Source of the DNA: Streptomyces davaonensis JCM 4913
Lineage (GTDB): Bacteria; Actinomycetota; Actinomycetes; Streptomycetales; Streptomycetaceae
DNA: 64,000 bases
NCBI RefSeq assembly: GCF_000349325.1
Contig: NC_020504.1
Span: 4,560,053-4,624,052 of the forward strand
Direction: 5' to 3'
The stretch's first letter is position 1; each line of letters starts with the position of its first letter. Under the pieces are notes generated by a model. It ran no database searches. It saw nothing but the letters and a program-made list of their open reading frames with translations, and was not told where the DNA came from. Positions 37,478-46,735 of the stretch are shown here, piece after piece. Both the position numbers and the translations under genes were made by a program.

Positions 37478-40400
37478 TCAGCGCCTCCCCCGCCCCTGCC
37501 CCCGCTCGTCGTCGTACTCGTCCTCCCGCGGTCCCAGCAGTTCGTCCGCCAGGGACGGCAGGTCGTCGAGGGGTGTCTCCTCGGCCCAGTCCGAGCGGGG
37601 CCGCCGGCGTCGGCGGGGCTCCGGCTCGGCGGACTGCGGGTCGACCTGGGGCAGCTCGCGCGTACGGTCGTCCGCCCGCTCCGGCTGCCGTTCGTCGCGG
37701 AAGATCCCCGGCGGAACACGGTCCGCGGGAGCCTCGTCCCGTACGGGAGGCAGTACCGCGGTCTCGTCAGCGGCCCCTACCGGAGGCAACACGGCCGTCT
37801 CGTCCGCCGCTCCCACCGGAGGCAGCACCGCCGTCTCGTCCGCCGCCCCCGAAGGAGCCGGCGGCTGCGGCAGCTCGGCCGTCACCTCGGATTCCGAGGC
37901 CCCGGACGAGGCCCCGGACGGGTCCTCCACCCTCCGCAGTACGGCCGTCTCGTCCCCCCGCCCGCGGGCGGCCTCCTCCGGAGTCACCACCGGCGTCGGC
38001 ACAGTCGCCGCGTCGGGAGTCCCGTCCGGTGTCGCCGCAGGCGCCGGCTTGGGGCCTGCCTCCGCCGCCGCGGTGGCACGCTCGGCCAGGCGACGCGCCT
38101 CCTCGGCCCGCATCAGCGCCTCTTCCGCCTTGCGCTGCTTCTCCAGCCGCCGCTCCTCGGCCTCGGCCCGCAGCCGGGCCTCCTCCTCGGCCTGCTTGCG
38201 GCGGCGCTCCTCGTCCGCGCGGCGCCGGGCCTCTTCCTCCGCGCGGGCCTTCTCCTCGGCGAGGAGCCGCTGACGCTCCTCCTCGGCACGGCGAGCCGCC
38301 TCCTCGGCGCGCTGCCGGGCCTCCTCCGCCTGCCGTTCGGCCTCGCGGCGCTGCGCCTCCTCCAGCTCGCGGCGCTTGCGCTCCTCCTCCTCGGCGCGCA
38401 GCCGGGCGAGCTGCTCCTGGCGCTCGCGCTCCTGCCGCTCCTCCTCGGCCTTGCGGGCAGCCTCCTCCTCGGCCTTCTTACGGGCCTCCTCCTCGGCCTT
38501 GCGGCGCGCCTCCTCCTGCTCCCGGATCTCCTGCTCGGACAGCGGCAGCGCCTGGTCGAGCCGGTGCCGGATGACGGTCGTGACGGACTCGGGGTCCTGG
38601 CCCGCGTCCACGACGAGGTAGCGCCCGGGGTCGGACGCGGCCAGGGTCAGGAAACCGGAGCGCACGCGCGCGTGGAACTCCGCCGGCTCCGACTCCAGCC
38701 GGTCCGGCGCCTCGGTGAACCGCTCGCGCGCGGTCTCCGGGTCGACGTCCAGCAGTACGGTCAGATGCGGCACCAGGCCGTTGGTGGCCCAGCGGTTGAT
38801 ACGGGCGATCTCGGTGGGCGAGAGGTCACGGCCCGCGCCCTGGTAGGCGACCGACGAGTCGATGTAGCGGTCGGAGATGACCACCGCGCCACGCTCCAGC
38901 GCGGGCCGCACCACCGTGTCCACGTGCTCCGCGCGGTCCGCCGCGTACAGCAGCGCCTCCGCGCGGTGCGACAGACCGGCGCTGGAGACGTCCAGCAGGA
39001 TCGAGCGCAGCCGCTTGCCGACCGGTGTCGCGCCCGGCTCGCGCGTCACGACGACTTCGTGGCCCTTGGCCCGGATCCACTCCGCGAGCGCCTCGGCCTG
39101 GGTCGACTTGCCGGCGCCGTCACCGCCCTCCAGGGCGACGAAGAAGCCGGTCGCGGCGGGCACCTGCTCGGGGTCGTCGCCGCCGAGCAGCGCGTCGCGC
39201 AGATCGTGCCGCAGGGGCACCCCGGACCGGTCGTCGACCTTGGCCAGCACCAGCGCGGCCACCGGCAGCAGCAGCGCGCCGACCAGCATCAGCGTGAACG
39301 CGGCACCGCCGTGCGCGAACACGAACCGGCCGTTCTCCAGCCGGTGCGGGCCGATCGCCGCGGCCACCACGGGCGCGACGACGGCACCGAGCGCCACGAA
39401 CACGCGGACGACCGCGTGCAGATGCTCGGTGGTGCGCGGGCGCCGGAAGTCCTCGGTCTCCTGGTCCAGCAGGGTGTGCCCGGTGTTGGCGGCCACGCCT
39501 GCGGCGACGCCCGCCAGCACCAGGACCAGCAGCACGGTGGTGACGTCCGGGACGAGCCCGGCGACCAGCAGCGCGATACCGGTGAGCGCGATGGCCAGCG
39601 CCAGCAGGCGGCGGCGCGACAGCGCCACCAGCACCTTGGGCGCCGTACGGATGCCGACGCCGACTCCGCCGGTCAGCGCGAGCACCAGCAGGCCGTAGAG
39701 CACCGGGCCGCCGCCCAGGTCCTTGGCGTGCAGCACCGACACGGCGACCGAGGCGGACACCGCGCCCGCGACGGCCGCACAGGCCGGCACCAGCAGCGGG
39801 ATCGCGCCGGTACGGCCCTTGTCGACGCCGGTGCCCGTCTTCGGGCGGCGCAGCCCCTCCAGCGGGGAACGCGCGCGCGGGGTGCGCGTGTCGGGCAGTT
39901 CCAGGAAGGTGACCACGGACAGGGACGCGGCGAACAGTCCGGCCGCGACGTAGGACGCGAGCGCCGCCTGGTGCTCGCCGAACCAGTCGATGCCGGTGCC
40001 CAGCAGGTTGTTGAACAGCGCCGCGGTGACGAGCGCGGCGGCCGCGAGCGGGATCGCCAGGAAGCTGGTGCGCAGCGACAGGCGCCGCAGGGCGTCCATG
40101 TGGTCCGGCAGCGGCCGTACCGTCGCGCCCTCCAGGGGCGGGGCGGGCAGCAGGGCGGGCGCCGCGCTCTCCCGGCACACGGTCCAGAAGCGCTCGGCGA
40201 CCCCGGTCACGAAGACGGTCACGAGGAGGAGCGCCAGGGCGTTCTCGGGCGTCCAGTCGATCCACAGCGGCGCGACGATGAGCAGCGCGGCGCGCAGTCC
40301 GTCCGCGCCGACCATGGTCCAGAGCCGGTCGAGCGGGCCCTCCTTGGAGGTCAGCGAGGTGAGCGGGCCGAGCAGGACGGCGCCGAAGAGCAGGGTCGCG

Positions 40401-40672
40401 AGGATGCGCGCACCGAAGACGGTCGCCACTGCGAACGCCACGCCCCGGTACCCGCCGCCGAACGAGCCTTCGGCGATGGCCGCCTGAAGTGCGAGGAGGA
40501 CAAGGACGAGAAGGGCGAGGACATCGCCGACACCGCCGACGAGTTGTGCGCTCCACAGCCTCCTGAGCTGCGGTCGGCGCAGCAGCGCACGGACCGCGCG
40601 CTCGCGGGAGTCCGCCGCGAGGGCTTCGTCGGGGGCCGGATTGGGGGCCGTTGGCTGCTCGGCACGCGTCAT
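37478..40672 (-). CDS. tmk: MFS-like membrane domain fused to thymidylate kinase
   Basis: A 1064-residue fusion. Residues ~30-490 are an MFS-like membrane domain with 10-12 helices (LWSAQLVGGVGDVLALLVLV). Residues ~510-715 are dTMP kinase: P-loop FVALEGGDGAGKSTQAEALA, DR(Y/H) motif VVISDRYIDSSVAYQGAGR, TREPGATPVGKRLR. A ~170-residue Glu/Arg/Lys coiled coil then leads to a disordered acidic tail with 12-residue repeats. The kinase makes dTDP for DNA synthesis. The membrane fusion is a known streptomycete arrangement of unclear purpose. It lies upstream of holB. Confidence 0.93.
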   Translation of the reverse strand: MTRAEQPTAPNPAPDEALAADSRERAVRALLRRPQLRRLWSAQLVGGVGDVLALLVLVLLALQAAIAEGSFGGGYRGVAFAVATVFGARILATLLFGAVLLGPLTSLTSKEGPLDRLWTMVGADGLRAALLIVAPLWIDWTPENALALLLVTVFVTGVAERFWTVCRESAAPALLPAPPLEGATVRPLPDHMDALRRLSLRTSFLAIPLAAAALVTAALFNNLLGTGIDWFGEHQAALASYVAAGLFAASLSVVTFLELPDTRTPRARSPLEGLRRPKTGTGVDKGRTGAIPLLVPACAAVAGAVSASVAVSVLHAKDLGGGPVLYGLLVLALTGGVGVGIRTAPKVLVALSRRRLLALAIALTGIALLVAGLVPDVTTVLLVLVLAGVAAGVAANTGHTLLDQETEDFRRPRTTEHLHAVVRVFVALGAVVAPVVAAAIGPHRLENGRFVFAHGGAAFTLMLVGALLLPVAALVLAKVDDRSGVPLRHDLRDALLGGDDPEQVPAATGFFVALEGGDGAGKSTQAEALAEWIRAKGHEVVVTREPGATPVGKRLRSILLDVSSAGLSHRAEALLYAADRAEHVDTVVRPALERGAVVISDRYIDSSVAYQGAGRDLSPTEIARINRWATNGLVPHLTVLLDVDPETARERFTEAPDRLESEPAEFHARVRSGFLTLAASDPGRYLVVDAGQDPESVTTVIRHRLDQALPLSEQEIREQEEARRKAEEEARKKAEEEAARKAEEERQERERQEQLARLRAEEEERKRRELEEAQRREAERQAEEARQRAEEAARRAEEERQRLLAEEKARAEEEARRRADEERRRKQAEEEARLRAEAEERRLEKQRKAEEALMRAEEARRLAERATAAAEAGPKPAPAATPDGTPDAATVPTPVVTPEEAARGRGDETAVLRRVEDPSGASSGASESEVTAELPQPPAPSGAADETAVLPPVGAADETAVLPPVGAADETAVLPPVRDEAPADRVPPGIFRDERQPERADDRTRELPQVDPQSAEPEPRRRRRPRSDWAEETPLDDLPSLADELLGPREDEYDDERGQGRGRR
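37742..37850 (-). repeat. three 36-bp in-frame repeats in the Tmk fusion tail
   Basis: The translated unit DETAVLPPVGAA occurs three times in tandem (36-bp DNA units with a few synonymous changes) in the disordered C-terminal tail of the MFS-Tmk protein. Confidence 0.85.
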
Positions 40673-40817
40673 GCTTTCAGCCTATCGGCAGCCACCGACA
40701 GCCCGTCGCGTACGCCCGAACGTACGCCCGCCCCGACATCAAAGAGTGATGCCGGGGCGTTCGTTTCGCGAAGCCGAAGCCAGAACCGGAGTCGAACCGG
40801 AGCCAAAACGGACGGAA

Positions 40818-43643
40818 TCAGTCCTCCGCGGTCGGCTTGGCCGCCGTCGCCTTCTTCGCGGTCGTCTTCTTGGCCGTCGTCGTCTTCTTCGCCGCTGTCT
40901 TCTTCGCGGCGGTCGCCTTCTTGGCCGGAGCCTTCTTGGCGGCGGTCTTCTTCGCCGGGGCCTTCTTCGCCGTCTTCTTGGCGGGTCCCTTGGCGCGCTT
41001 CTCGGCGAGCAGCTCGAAGCCGCGCTCCGGGGTGATGTCCTCGACGCTGTCGCCGGAGCGCAGGGTCGCGTTGGTCTCCCCGTCGGTGACGTACGGACCG
41101 AAGCGGCCGTCCTTGACCACGACCGGCTTCTCGCTGACCGGGTCGGTGCCCAGCTCCTTCAGCGGCGGCTTGGCGGCGGCCCGGCCCCGCTGCTTGGGCT
41201 GGGAGTAGATCTCCAGCGCCTCTTCGAGGGTGATCGTGAAGAGCTGATCCTCGGTCTGGAGCGACCGCGAGTCCGTGCCCTTCTTCAGATACGGGCCGTA
41301 GCGGCCGTTCTGCGCGGTGATCTCCTGGCCCTCGGCGTCGGCGCCCACCACGCGCGGGAGCGACATCAGCTTCAGGGCGTCGTCGAGCGTCACCGTGTCC
41401 AGCGACATCGACTTGAACAGCGAGGCGGTCCGCGGCTTCACGGCGTTCTTGCCGGTCTTCGGGGTGCCCTCGGGCAGGATCTCGGTGACGTACGGGCCGT
41501 AGCGGCCGTCCTTGGCGACGATCTGGTTGCCGCTCACCGGGTCGGCGCCCAGCTCGAAGTCGCCGCTCGGCTTGGCGAGCAGTTCCTCGGCCAGCTCCAC
41601 GGAGAGCTCGTCGGGCGCCAGGTCGGTCGGGATGTCCGCGCGCTGGTGGTTCTCGGAGTCCTTCTCACCGCGCTCGATGTACGGGCCGTAGCGCCCGACC
41701 CGCAGCACGATGTCGTTGCCCACCGGGAACGAGGACACCTCGCGCGCGTCGATCGCGCCCAGGTCGGTCACCAGCTCCTTGAGGCCGCCGAGGTGGTCGC
41801 CGTCGCCGTTTCCGGCCTCGGCGGCGCCGCCGATGCCCGCGCCCTCACCCTCGCCGAAGTAGAACCGCTTCAGCCACGGCACGGACTGCGCCTCACCGCG
41901 GGCGATGCGGTCGAGGTCGTCCTCCATCTTGGCGGTGAAGTCGTAGTCGACGAGCCGCCCGAAGTGCTTCTCCAGGAGGTTGACCACGGCGAAGGACAGG
42001 AAGGACGGCACGAGGGCCGTGCCCTTCTTGAAGACATAGCCGCGGTCGAGGATGGTGCCGATGATCGAGGCGTACGTCGACGGGCGGCCGATCTCGCGCT
42101 CTTCGAGCTCCTTGACCAGGCTGGCCTCGGTGTAGCGGGCCGGGGGCTTGGTGGCGTGCCCGTCGACCGTGATCTCCTGGGCGCTGAGCGCGTCGCCCTC
42201 GCTGACCTGGGGCAGCCGGCGCTCGCGGTCGTCCAGTTCGGCGTTCGGGTCGTCGGCGCCCTCGACGTAGGCCTTCAGGAAGCCGTGGAAGGTGATCGTC
42301 TTGCCGGAGGCGCTGAACTCGACGTCCCGGCCGTCGGCGGCGGTGCCGCCGATCTTGACGGTCACGCTGTTGCCGGTCGCGTCCTTCATCTGGGAGGCGA
42401 CGGTGCGCTTCCAGATCAGCTCGTAGAGCTTGAACTGGTCGCCGGTCAGACCGGTCTCGGCGGGCGTGCGGAAACGATCACCCGACGGGCGGATCGCCTC
42501 GTGCGCCTCCTGCGCGTTCTTGACCTTCCCGGCGTAGGTGCGCGGGGCGGACGGCAGGTAGTCGGCGCCGTACAGCTGGGTGACCTGCGCGCGGGCCGCG
42601 GCGACAGCGGTGTCGCTGAGCGTCGTGGAGTCCGTACGCATATAGGTGATGAAGCCGTTCTCGTACAGCTTCTGCGCGACCTGCATGGTCGCCTTCGCGC
42701 CGAAGCCGAGCTTGCGGCTGGCCTCCTGCTGGAGGGTCGTCGTACGGAAGGGGGCGTACGGCGAGCGGCGGTACGGCTTGGACTCGACCGAGCGGACGGC
42801 GAACCGCGTCTGCTCCAGGGCGGCGGCCAGCGCGCGGGCGTTCGCCTCGTCGAGGTGAAGGGTGTTCGCGCTCTTGAGCTGTCCCAGGGAGTCGAAGTCG
42901 CGACCCTGCGCGACCCGCCTGCCGTCGACGGTCTGGAGGCGGGCGACCAGCGACGACGGGTCCGACGGATCCCCCGCGCGGCCGGTCGAGAAGGTGCCCG
43001 TCAGGTCCCAGTACTCAGCCGAACGAAACGCGATGCGGTCGCGTTCCCGCTCCACCACGAGCCGCGTCGCGACCGACTGGACCCGGCCCGCCGACAGCCG
43101 CGGCATGACCTTCTTCCACAGCACCGGCGAGACCTCGTAGCCATAGAGGCGGTCGAGGATGCGGCGGGTCTCCTGGGCGTCGACCAGCTTCTGGTTGAGC
43201 TGACGCGGGTTGGCGACGGCGGCCTGGATCGCGGCCTTGGTGATCTCGTGGAAGACCATCCGCTTGACCGGGACCTTGGGCTTGAGCACCTCCTGGAGGT
43301 GCCAGGCGATGGCCTCGCCCTCGCGGTCCTCATCGGTGGCGAGATAGAGCTCGTCCGACTCCTTCAGCAGGTCCTTGAGCTTCTTGACCTGCGCCCGCTT
43401 GTCAGCGTTGACCACATAGATCGGCTCGAAGTCATGTTCGACGTCCACACCGAGGCGGCGGACCTCACCGGTGTACTTCTCCGGCACCTCCGCGGCACCG
43501 TTGGGGAGGTCGCGAATGTGCCCGACGCTCGCCTCGACAACGTATCCGGGGCCGAGATAGCCCTTGATCGTCTTTGCCTTGGCAGGCGACTCGACGATGA
43601 CGAGTCGGCGGCCGCCCTTCGCGGTCTCGCTGGTCGGGGACAA
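40818..43643 (-). CDS. topA: DNA topoisomerase I
   Basis: A 941-residue type IA topoisomerase that relaxes negative supercoils. The Toprim domain is RLVIVESPAKAKTIKGYLG at the start with the acidic LATDEDREGEAIAWHL near 110; the catalytic Tyr is in GFITYMRTDSTTLSD near 335. The C-terminus has several DNA-binding repeats of the GRYGPYV(T/E) type instead of zinc fingers, and a Lys/Ala-rich tail (KKTAAKKAPAKKAT and similar) typical of Streptomyces TopA processivity tails. TTG at 43643 with GGAGAG upstream is the start. Confidence 0.96.
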   Translation of the reverse strand: MSPTSETAKGGRRLVIVESPAKAKTIKGYLGPGYVVEASVGHIRDLPNGAAEVPEKYTGEVRRLGVDVEHDFEPIYVVNADKRAQVKKLKDLLKESDELYLATDEDREGEAIAWHLQEVLKPKVPVKRMVFHEITKAAIQAAVANPRQLNQKLVDAQETRRILDRLYGYEVSPVLWKKVMPRLSAGRVQSVATRLVVERERDRIAFRSAEYWDLTGTFSTGRAGDPSDPSSLVARLQTVDGRRVAQGRDFDSLGQLKSANTLHLDEANARALAAALEQTRFAVRSVESKPYRRSPYAPFRTTTLQQEASRKLGFGAKATMQVAQKLYENGFITYMRTDSTTLSDTAVAAARAQVTQLYGADYLPSAPRTYAGKVKNAQEAHEAIRPSGDRFRTPAETGLTGDQFKLYELIWKRTVASQMKDATGNSVTVKIGGTAADGRDVEFSASGKTITFHGFLKAYVEGADDPNAELDDRERRLPQVSEGDALSAQEITVDGHATKPPARYTEASLVKELEEREIGRPSTYASIIGTILDRGYVFKKGTALVPSFLSFAVVNLLEKHFGRLVDYDFTAKMEDDLDRIARGEAQSVPWLKRFYFGEGEGAGIGGAAEAGNGDGDHLGGLKELVTDLGAIDAREVSSFPVGNDIVLRVGRYGPYIERGEKDSENHQRADIPTDLAPDELSVELAEELLAKPSGDFELGADPVSGNQIVAKDGRYGPYVTEILPEGTPKTGKNAVKPRTASLFKSMSLDTVTLDDALKLMSLPRVVGADAEGQEITAQNGRYGPYLKKGTDSRSLQTEDQLFTITLEEALEIYSQPKQRGRAAAKPPLKELGTDPVSEKPVVVKDGRFGPYVTDGETNATLRSGDSVEDITPERGFELLAEKRAKGPAKKTAKKAPAKKTAAKKAPAKKATAAKKTAAKKTTTAKKTTAKKATAAKPTAED

Positions 43644-43890
43644 CTTCGCTCTTCTCTCCGGTCGACACTGGGTGGCCTCCCCAGGCCTTGCTCCCGGGGT
43701 CGGGTGGTGGTGACGCTGCGGAGTGTGACGGTACATCCCGCCCCCGTGTCAAACGGGAAAAGCCCGCAACGGCCACTCGAACGGTAACCCGACTACCGCC
43801 ATTCCTGCCGCCCGGAGTGCCCAGCGGCCTTTTCGAGCCTTTCCGGAGGGGCGCCTCCCAATTATCGGAATCCCAGCTCCGGCGCGGTTC

Positions 43891-44088
43891 TCACAGGCGG
43901 GTGAAGCACCATGCGGCGAGGGCGAGCGCGATCATGGCGGCGAGGCTCGTGAGGGTCGCCGATGCGACGGGGTTCACACCGTGGGCGACCGGTTCCCGGT
44001 GCCGTACCCGGGCCGCCGTCCACACCAGGAGCCCGGCTCCGAACAGGGCGAACACCACTCCCGCGAAGATCGCCGGTCCGCTCTCCAT
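43891..44088 (-). CDS. small two-helix membrane protein
   Basis: A 65-residue protein with two predicted transmembrane helices (IFAGVVFALFGAGLLVWTAA and LTSLAAMIALALAAWCF) joined by a loop containing RVRHREPVAHGVNP. ATG at 44088 is used. It is not similar to anything I can name. It sits upstream of topA on the same strand with its own spacing of about 250 bases, and coding bias is normal. Confidence 0.65.
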   Translation of the reverse strand: MESGPAIFAGVVFALFGAGLLVWTAARVRHREPVAHGVNPVASATLTSLAAMIALALAAWCFTRL

Positions 44089-44198
44089 GGCCCCTGTGCC
44101 CCTTTTCGCCGCTCCGCGCACGCCTCAGCCCCGCGAGACTGTCACGCGCGGGCGTCGGCCGGGCGAACCCGAGGTGAACGCGCGGCCGACGCGGCTGT

Positions 44199-44225
44199 GG
44201 CCCCTCCAGGGCCCCTGGAGGGGCC
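44199..44225 (-). terminator. hairpin terminator after the methyltransferase gene
   Basis: A perfect 12-bp stem (GGCCCCTCCAGG with CCTGGAGGGGCC) and three-base loop, about 150 bases downstream of the methyltransferase stop. The rest of 44089-44376 shows no gene. Confidence 0.65.
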
Positions 44226-44376
44226 GTCGAGACGCCCGCGGCCCTCTCCCGGCCGAGCGGTGACGGAGGGCGGCGCGGGTGCCTTTCCGGTCATCTTTGT
44301 TTCCGGAGATCTTGATCTCGACGCCCGCGCTCTTCTCACGGCTCATTTCACCGGGTGTCATCCCGCCGGATTGTGA

Positions 44377-45894
44377 TCACGCCGGATCCAGGAACCCCTG
44401 TTCCACCAGCACCCGGATCTGCGCGGGGGTGCGGTCGCGGAGCAATACCGGATCCTCGCCCACCAATTGAGCGATGGCGTCCAGGATCCGGCCCGCGCTG
44501 AGCGAACCGTCGCAGACGCCGGCGAACCCGGCGCCGACGGTGTCCACCTTGGTGGCCCGGCGCATCCCGCGGTTCTGGCGCAGCACGACGTGCTCGGGGT
44601 CCTCGGCGCCGGGCAGCCCGACCTGTTCCTGCACGATCTCGGCGGCGAGCCGGAAGTGCCCTTCGAGCAGGGCCGCGTCATCGTGCGCGCGCAGATAGTC
44701 GAGGCGGGCGAAGTGCGCGCGCACCGTCTCGCCGAGCGGCTGCTCGACCGGGTGCGGCCACTCCTCCACGGTGACCGAGGGCACGGCGGAGCCGGTCCTG
44801 CGCAGGGTGATCCAGCCGAAGCCGACGGCCTTGACCTTGCGCGCCTCGAACTCGTCCAGCCAGGCGTCGTAGCGCGCCTGGTACTCGGCGGGGTCGCCGC
44901 GGTGGTCCCCGGCGTCCCGCAGCCACAGCTCGGCGTACTGCGTGACGTCCTGCACCTCGCGCTGGACGATCCACGCGTCGCACCCGCGCGGCACCCATGA
45001 CCTGAGCCTGTCCTGCCAGTCCTCCCCCGCCACGTGCTGCCAGTTGGCGAGGAACTGCGCGAACCCGCCCTCGTTGAGCAGCTCCCCCGCTCCCTGAACG
45101 AGCGAGCGACACAGATCGTCCCCGCCCATCCCGCCGTCGCGGTAGGTCAGCCGGGCACCCGGCGAGATCACGAAGGGCGGGTTGGAGACGATCAGGTCGT
45201 ACGTCTCCCCTTCCCGGACCGGCTCGAACAGCGAGCCCTCGCGCAGGTCCGCGGCCGGGGCGCCGGAGAGCGCCAGCGTCAGCGCGGTGATGTGCAGGGC
45301 ACGCGGGTTGAGGTCGGTCGCCGTCACGCGCGTGGCGTGCTGCGCGGCGTGCAGGGCCTGGATCCCGGAGCCGGTGCCGAGATCGAGGGCGGCGGAGACG
45401 GGCGTACGGACGGTGATGCCCGCAAGGGTCGTGGAGGCGCCGCCGACGCCGAGCACGACACCCTCGTCGTTGCTGCCGATGCCGCCGGCGCCGCCGACCG
45501 CGCAGCCCAGGTCGGAGACGATGAACCAGTCCTCGCCGCCGGATCCGCCGTAGGGCCGTACGTCCACGGCGGCGGCGACCTCGTCATCGCCGGCCCGCAC
45601 CAGCCACCCGGTCTCCAGGCAGTCGTCGACGGGCAGCACGTCCGCCACGCGCGCGTGCGCGACGGGCTGCTGCAACAGGAACAGGCGTACGAGGGTCTCC
45701 AGCGGTCTGTCCCCGCGGGTCGCCCGGAGCGCGGGCACGGTCTCGCTGCGGGCGAGCGCCGCATACGCGGGCGCACCGAGCAGTTCGAGCAGCCCGTCGG
45801 CGGTGAAGGAGGCCCCGAGCAGGGCGTCCCGCAGCCGGGCGGCGACATCGAGGCGGTCGGAGGCGGGCAGAGCGGGCAGCCTGGAGGTACTCAC
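44377..45894 (-). CDS. HemK/PrmC-like SAM-dependent methyltransferase
   Basis: About 505 residues. An N-terminal helical domain (residues 1-150) precedes a class I methyltransferase with SAALDLGTGSGIQALHAAQH (motif I, near 170), VTATDLNPRALHITALTLAL, and catalytic YDLIVSNPPFVISPG near 240, the NPPF signature of N-methylation of Gln or adenine. A further ~200-residue C-terminal region is unusual for PrmC and may recognise substrate. GTG at 45894 (ATG at 45903 possible). The substrate is unknown. The reading frame stays open well upstream, but that sequence belongs to the lipoprotein gene. Confidence 0.88.
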   Translation of the reverse strand: MSTSRLPALPASDRLDVAARLRDALLGASFTADGLLELLGAPAYAALARSETVPALRATRGDRPLETLVRLFLLQQPVAHARVADVLPVDDCLETGWLVRAGDDEVAAAVDVRPYGGSGGEDWFIVSDLGCAVGGAGGIGSNDEGVVLGVGGASTTLAGITVRTPVSAALDLGTGSGIQALHAAQHATRVTATDLNPRALHITALTLALSGAPAADLREGSLFEPVREGETYDLIVSNPPFVISPGARLTYRDGGMGGDDLCRSLVQGAGELLNEGGFAQFLANWQHVAGEDWQDRLRSWVPRGCDAWIVQREVQDVTQYAELWLRDAGDHRGDPAEYQARYDAWLDEFEARKVKAVGFGWITLRRTGSAVPSVTVEEWPHPVEQPLGETVRAHFARLDYLRAHDDAALLEGHFRLAAEIVQEQVGLPGAEDPEHVVLRQNRGMRRATKVDTVGAGFAGVCDGSLSAGRILDAIAQLVGEDPVLLRDRTPAQIRVLVEQGFLDPA

Positions 45895-45950
45895 GCCCCC
45901 CATTGTGACCCGCGCCGCCGCCCCCACGCGGCCGCTCGGACTCAGCCGCG

Positions 45951-46523
45951 TCAGCTTGCCGCGGCCGACTCCGTACCGGAGGCCGACTTGCAGCTGGACT
46001 GCTCGGCCATGGCCTGGCCGACCTCGCCCTCCTCCAGCGTCTTGAGCGCGTTGCTGCCGCTGGTGCTCAGCTTGTTCAGCTCGGTGGCGATGTCCTTCAG
46101 GCCCTCGGCGAACTTGGCCTGGTCCTTGGTGTCGAGCTTGTCGACCTGCTTCTTCAGGTCGGCGTACGACGCGGAGATGCCGTTCAGCTCCTTGACCGCG
46201 TCCTGCTGCTTCTTCGCACCGCTCTCGACGTCCGGCGCCCCCGCCTTGTCCACGGCCGTACCGATCGCCTTGTAGGCGTCGGACATGTCCTGGAAGGCCT
46301 TCGAGTCGGTCTTCTGGACCTCCTCCGGCGTGGCGTTGTCGGAGGTCTCCTTCTGGATCGCGGCGTTCGCCGACTCGATCTTCTTCGCCTGCGGCTGTAC
46401 GGCGTCGCAGACCTGCTTGGCCCAGGCATCCAGCTTGTCGTTGCCGTCGTCGCTGCTGCATCCCGACAGCGCCAGTACCAGTACCGCACCGCCGGACAGT
46501 GCGGCCACGAGCTTCTTGTTCAC
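45951..46523 (-). CDS. small secreted lipoprotein with helical domain
   Basis: A 190-residue protein: VNKKLVAALSGG start, hydrophobic stretch and lipobox ALSGCS at about residue 19. The rest is predicted helical and Lys/Glu/Asp-rich (DKLDAWAKQVCDAVQPQAKK, QVDKLDTKDQAKFAEGLKD) with two further Cys, VCDAV and SSCKS. It probably sits on the outer face of the membrane. Function unknown. GTG at 46523 follows the strong site GGAAGGGA. Confidence 0.85.
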   Translation of the reverse strand: MNKKLVAALSGGAVLVLALSGCSSDDGNDKLDAWAKQVCDAVQPQAKKIESANAAIQKETSDNATPEEVQKTDSKAFQDMSDAYKAIGTAVDKAGAPDVESGAKKQQDAVKELNGISASYADLKKQVDKLDTKDQAKFAEGLKDIATELNKLSTSGSNALKTLEEGEVGQAMAEQSSCKSASGTESAAAS

Positions 46524-46735
46524 CGGATGGTCCCTTCCATGGCTCTCGGCCCCGGAAGATACACGCCGGATGGCGTACGACCGCATACCGGATGTCCGGG
46601 ATGAATGCTTTTGTAGCTATTTACCCCATGGGAGAGAAGGCTCACGGCGGCGGCGCGCGCCCACGCAAAGCGGGCGGCCGACGCGTCAATTCGCGCCGTC
46701 CGCCCGCCCTTTGAGCCGGGACCTCGTAACGAGGT

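Noticed and set aside
37226..43787. Two plus-strand frames of more than 1000 codons opposite tmk and topA
   Set aside because: Both are shadows of the well-supported MFS-Tmk and TopA genes and read as repetitive Arg/Leu/Gln-rich sequence.
45904..46461. Extension of the methyltransferase frame upstream to 46461
   Set aside because: That sequence belongs to the lipoprotein gene in another frame. The methyltransferase starts at GTG 45894 or ATG 45903.
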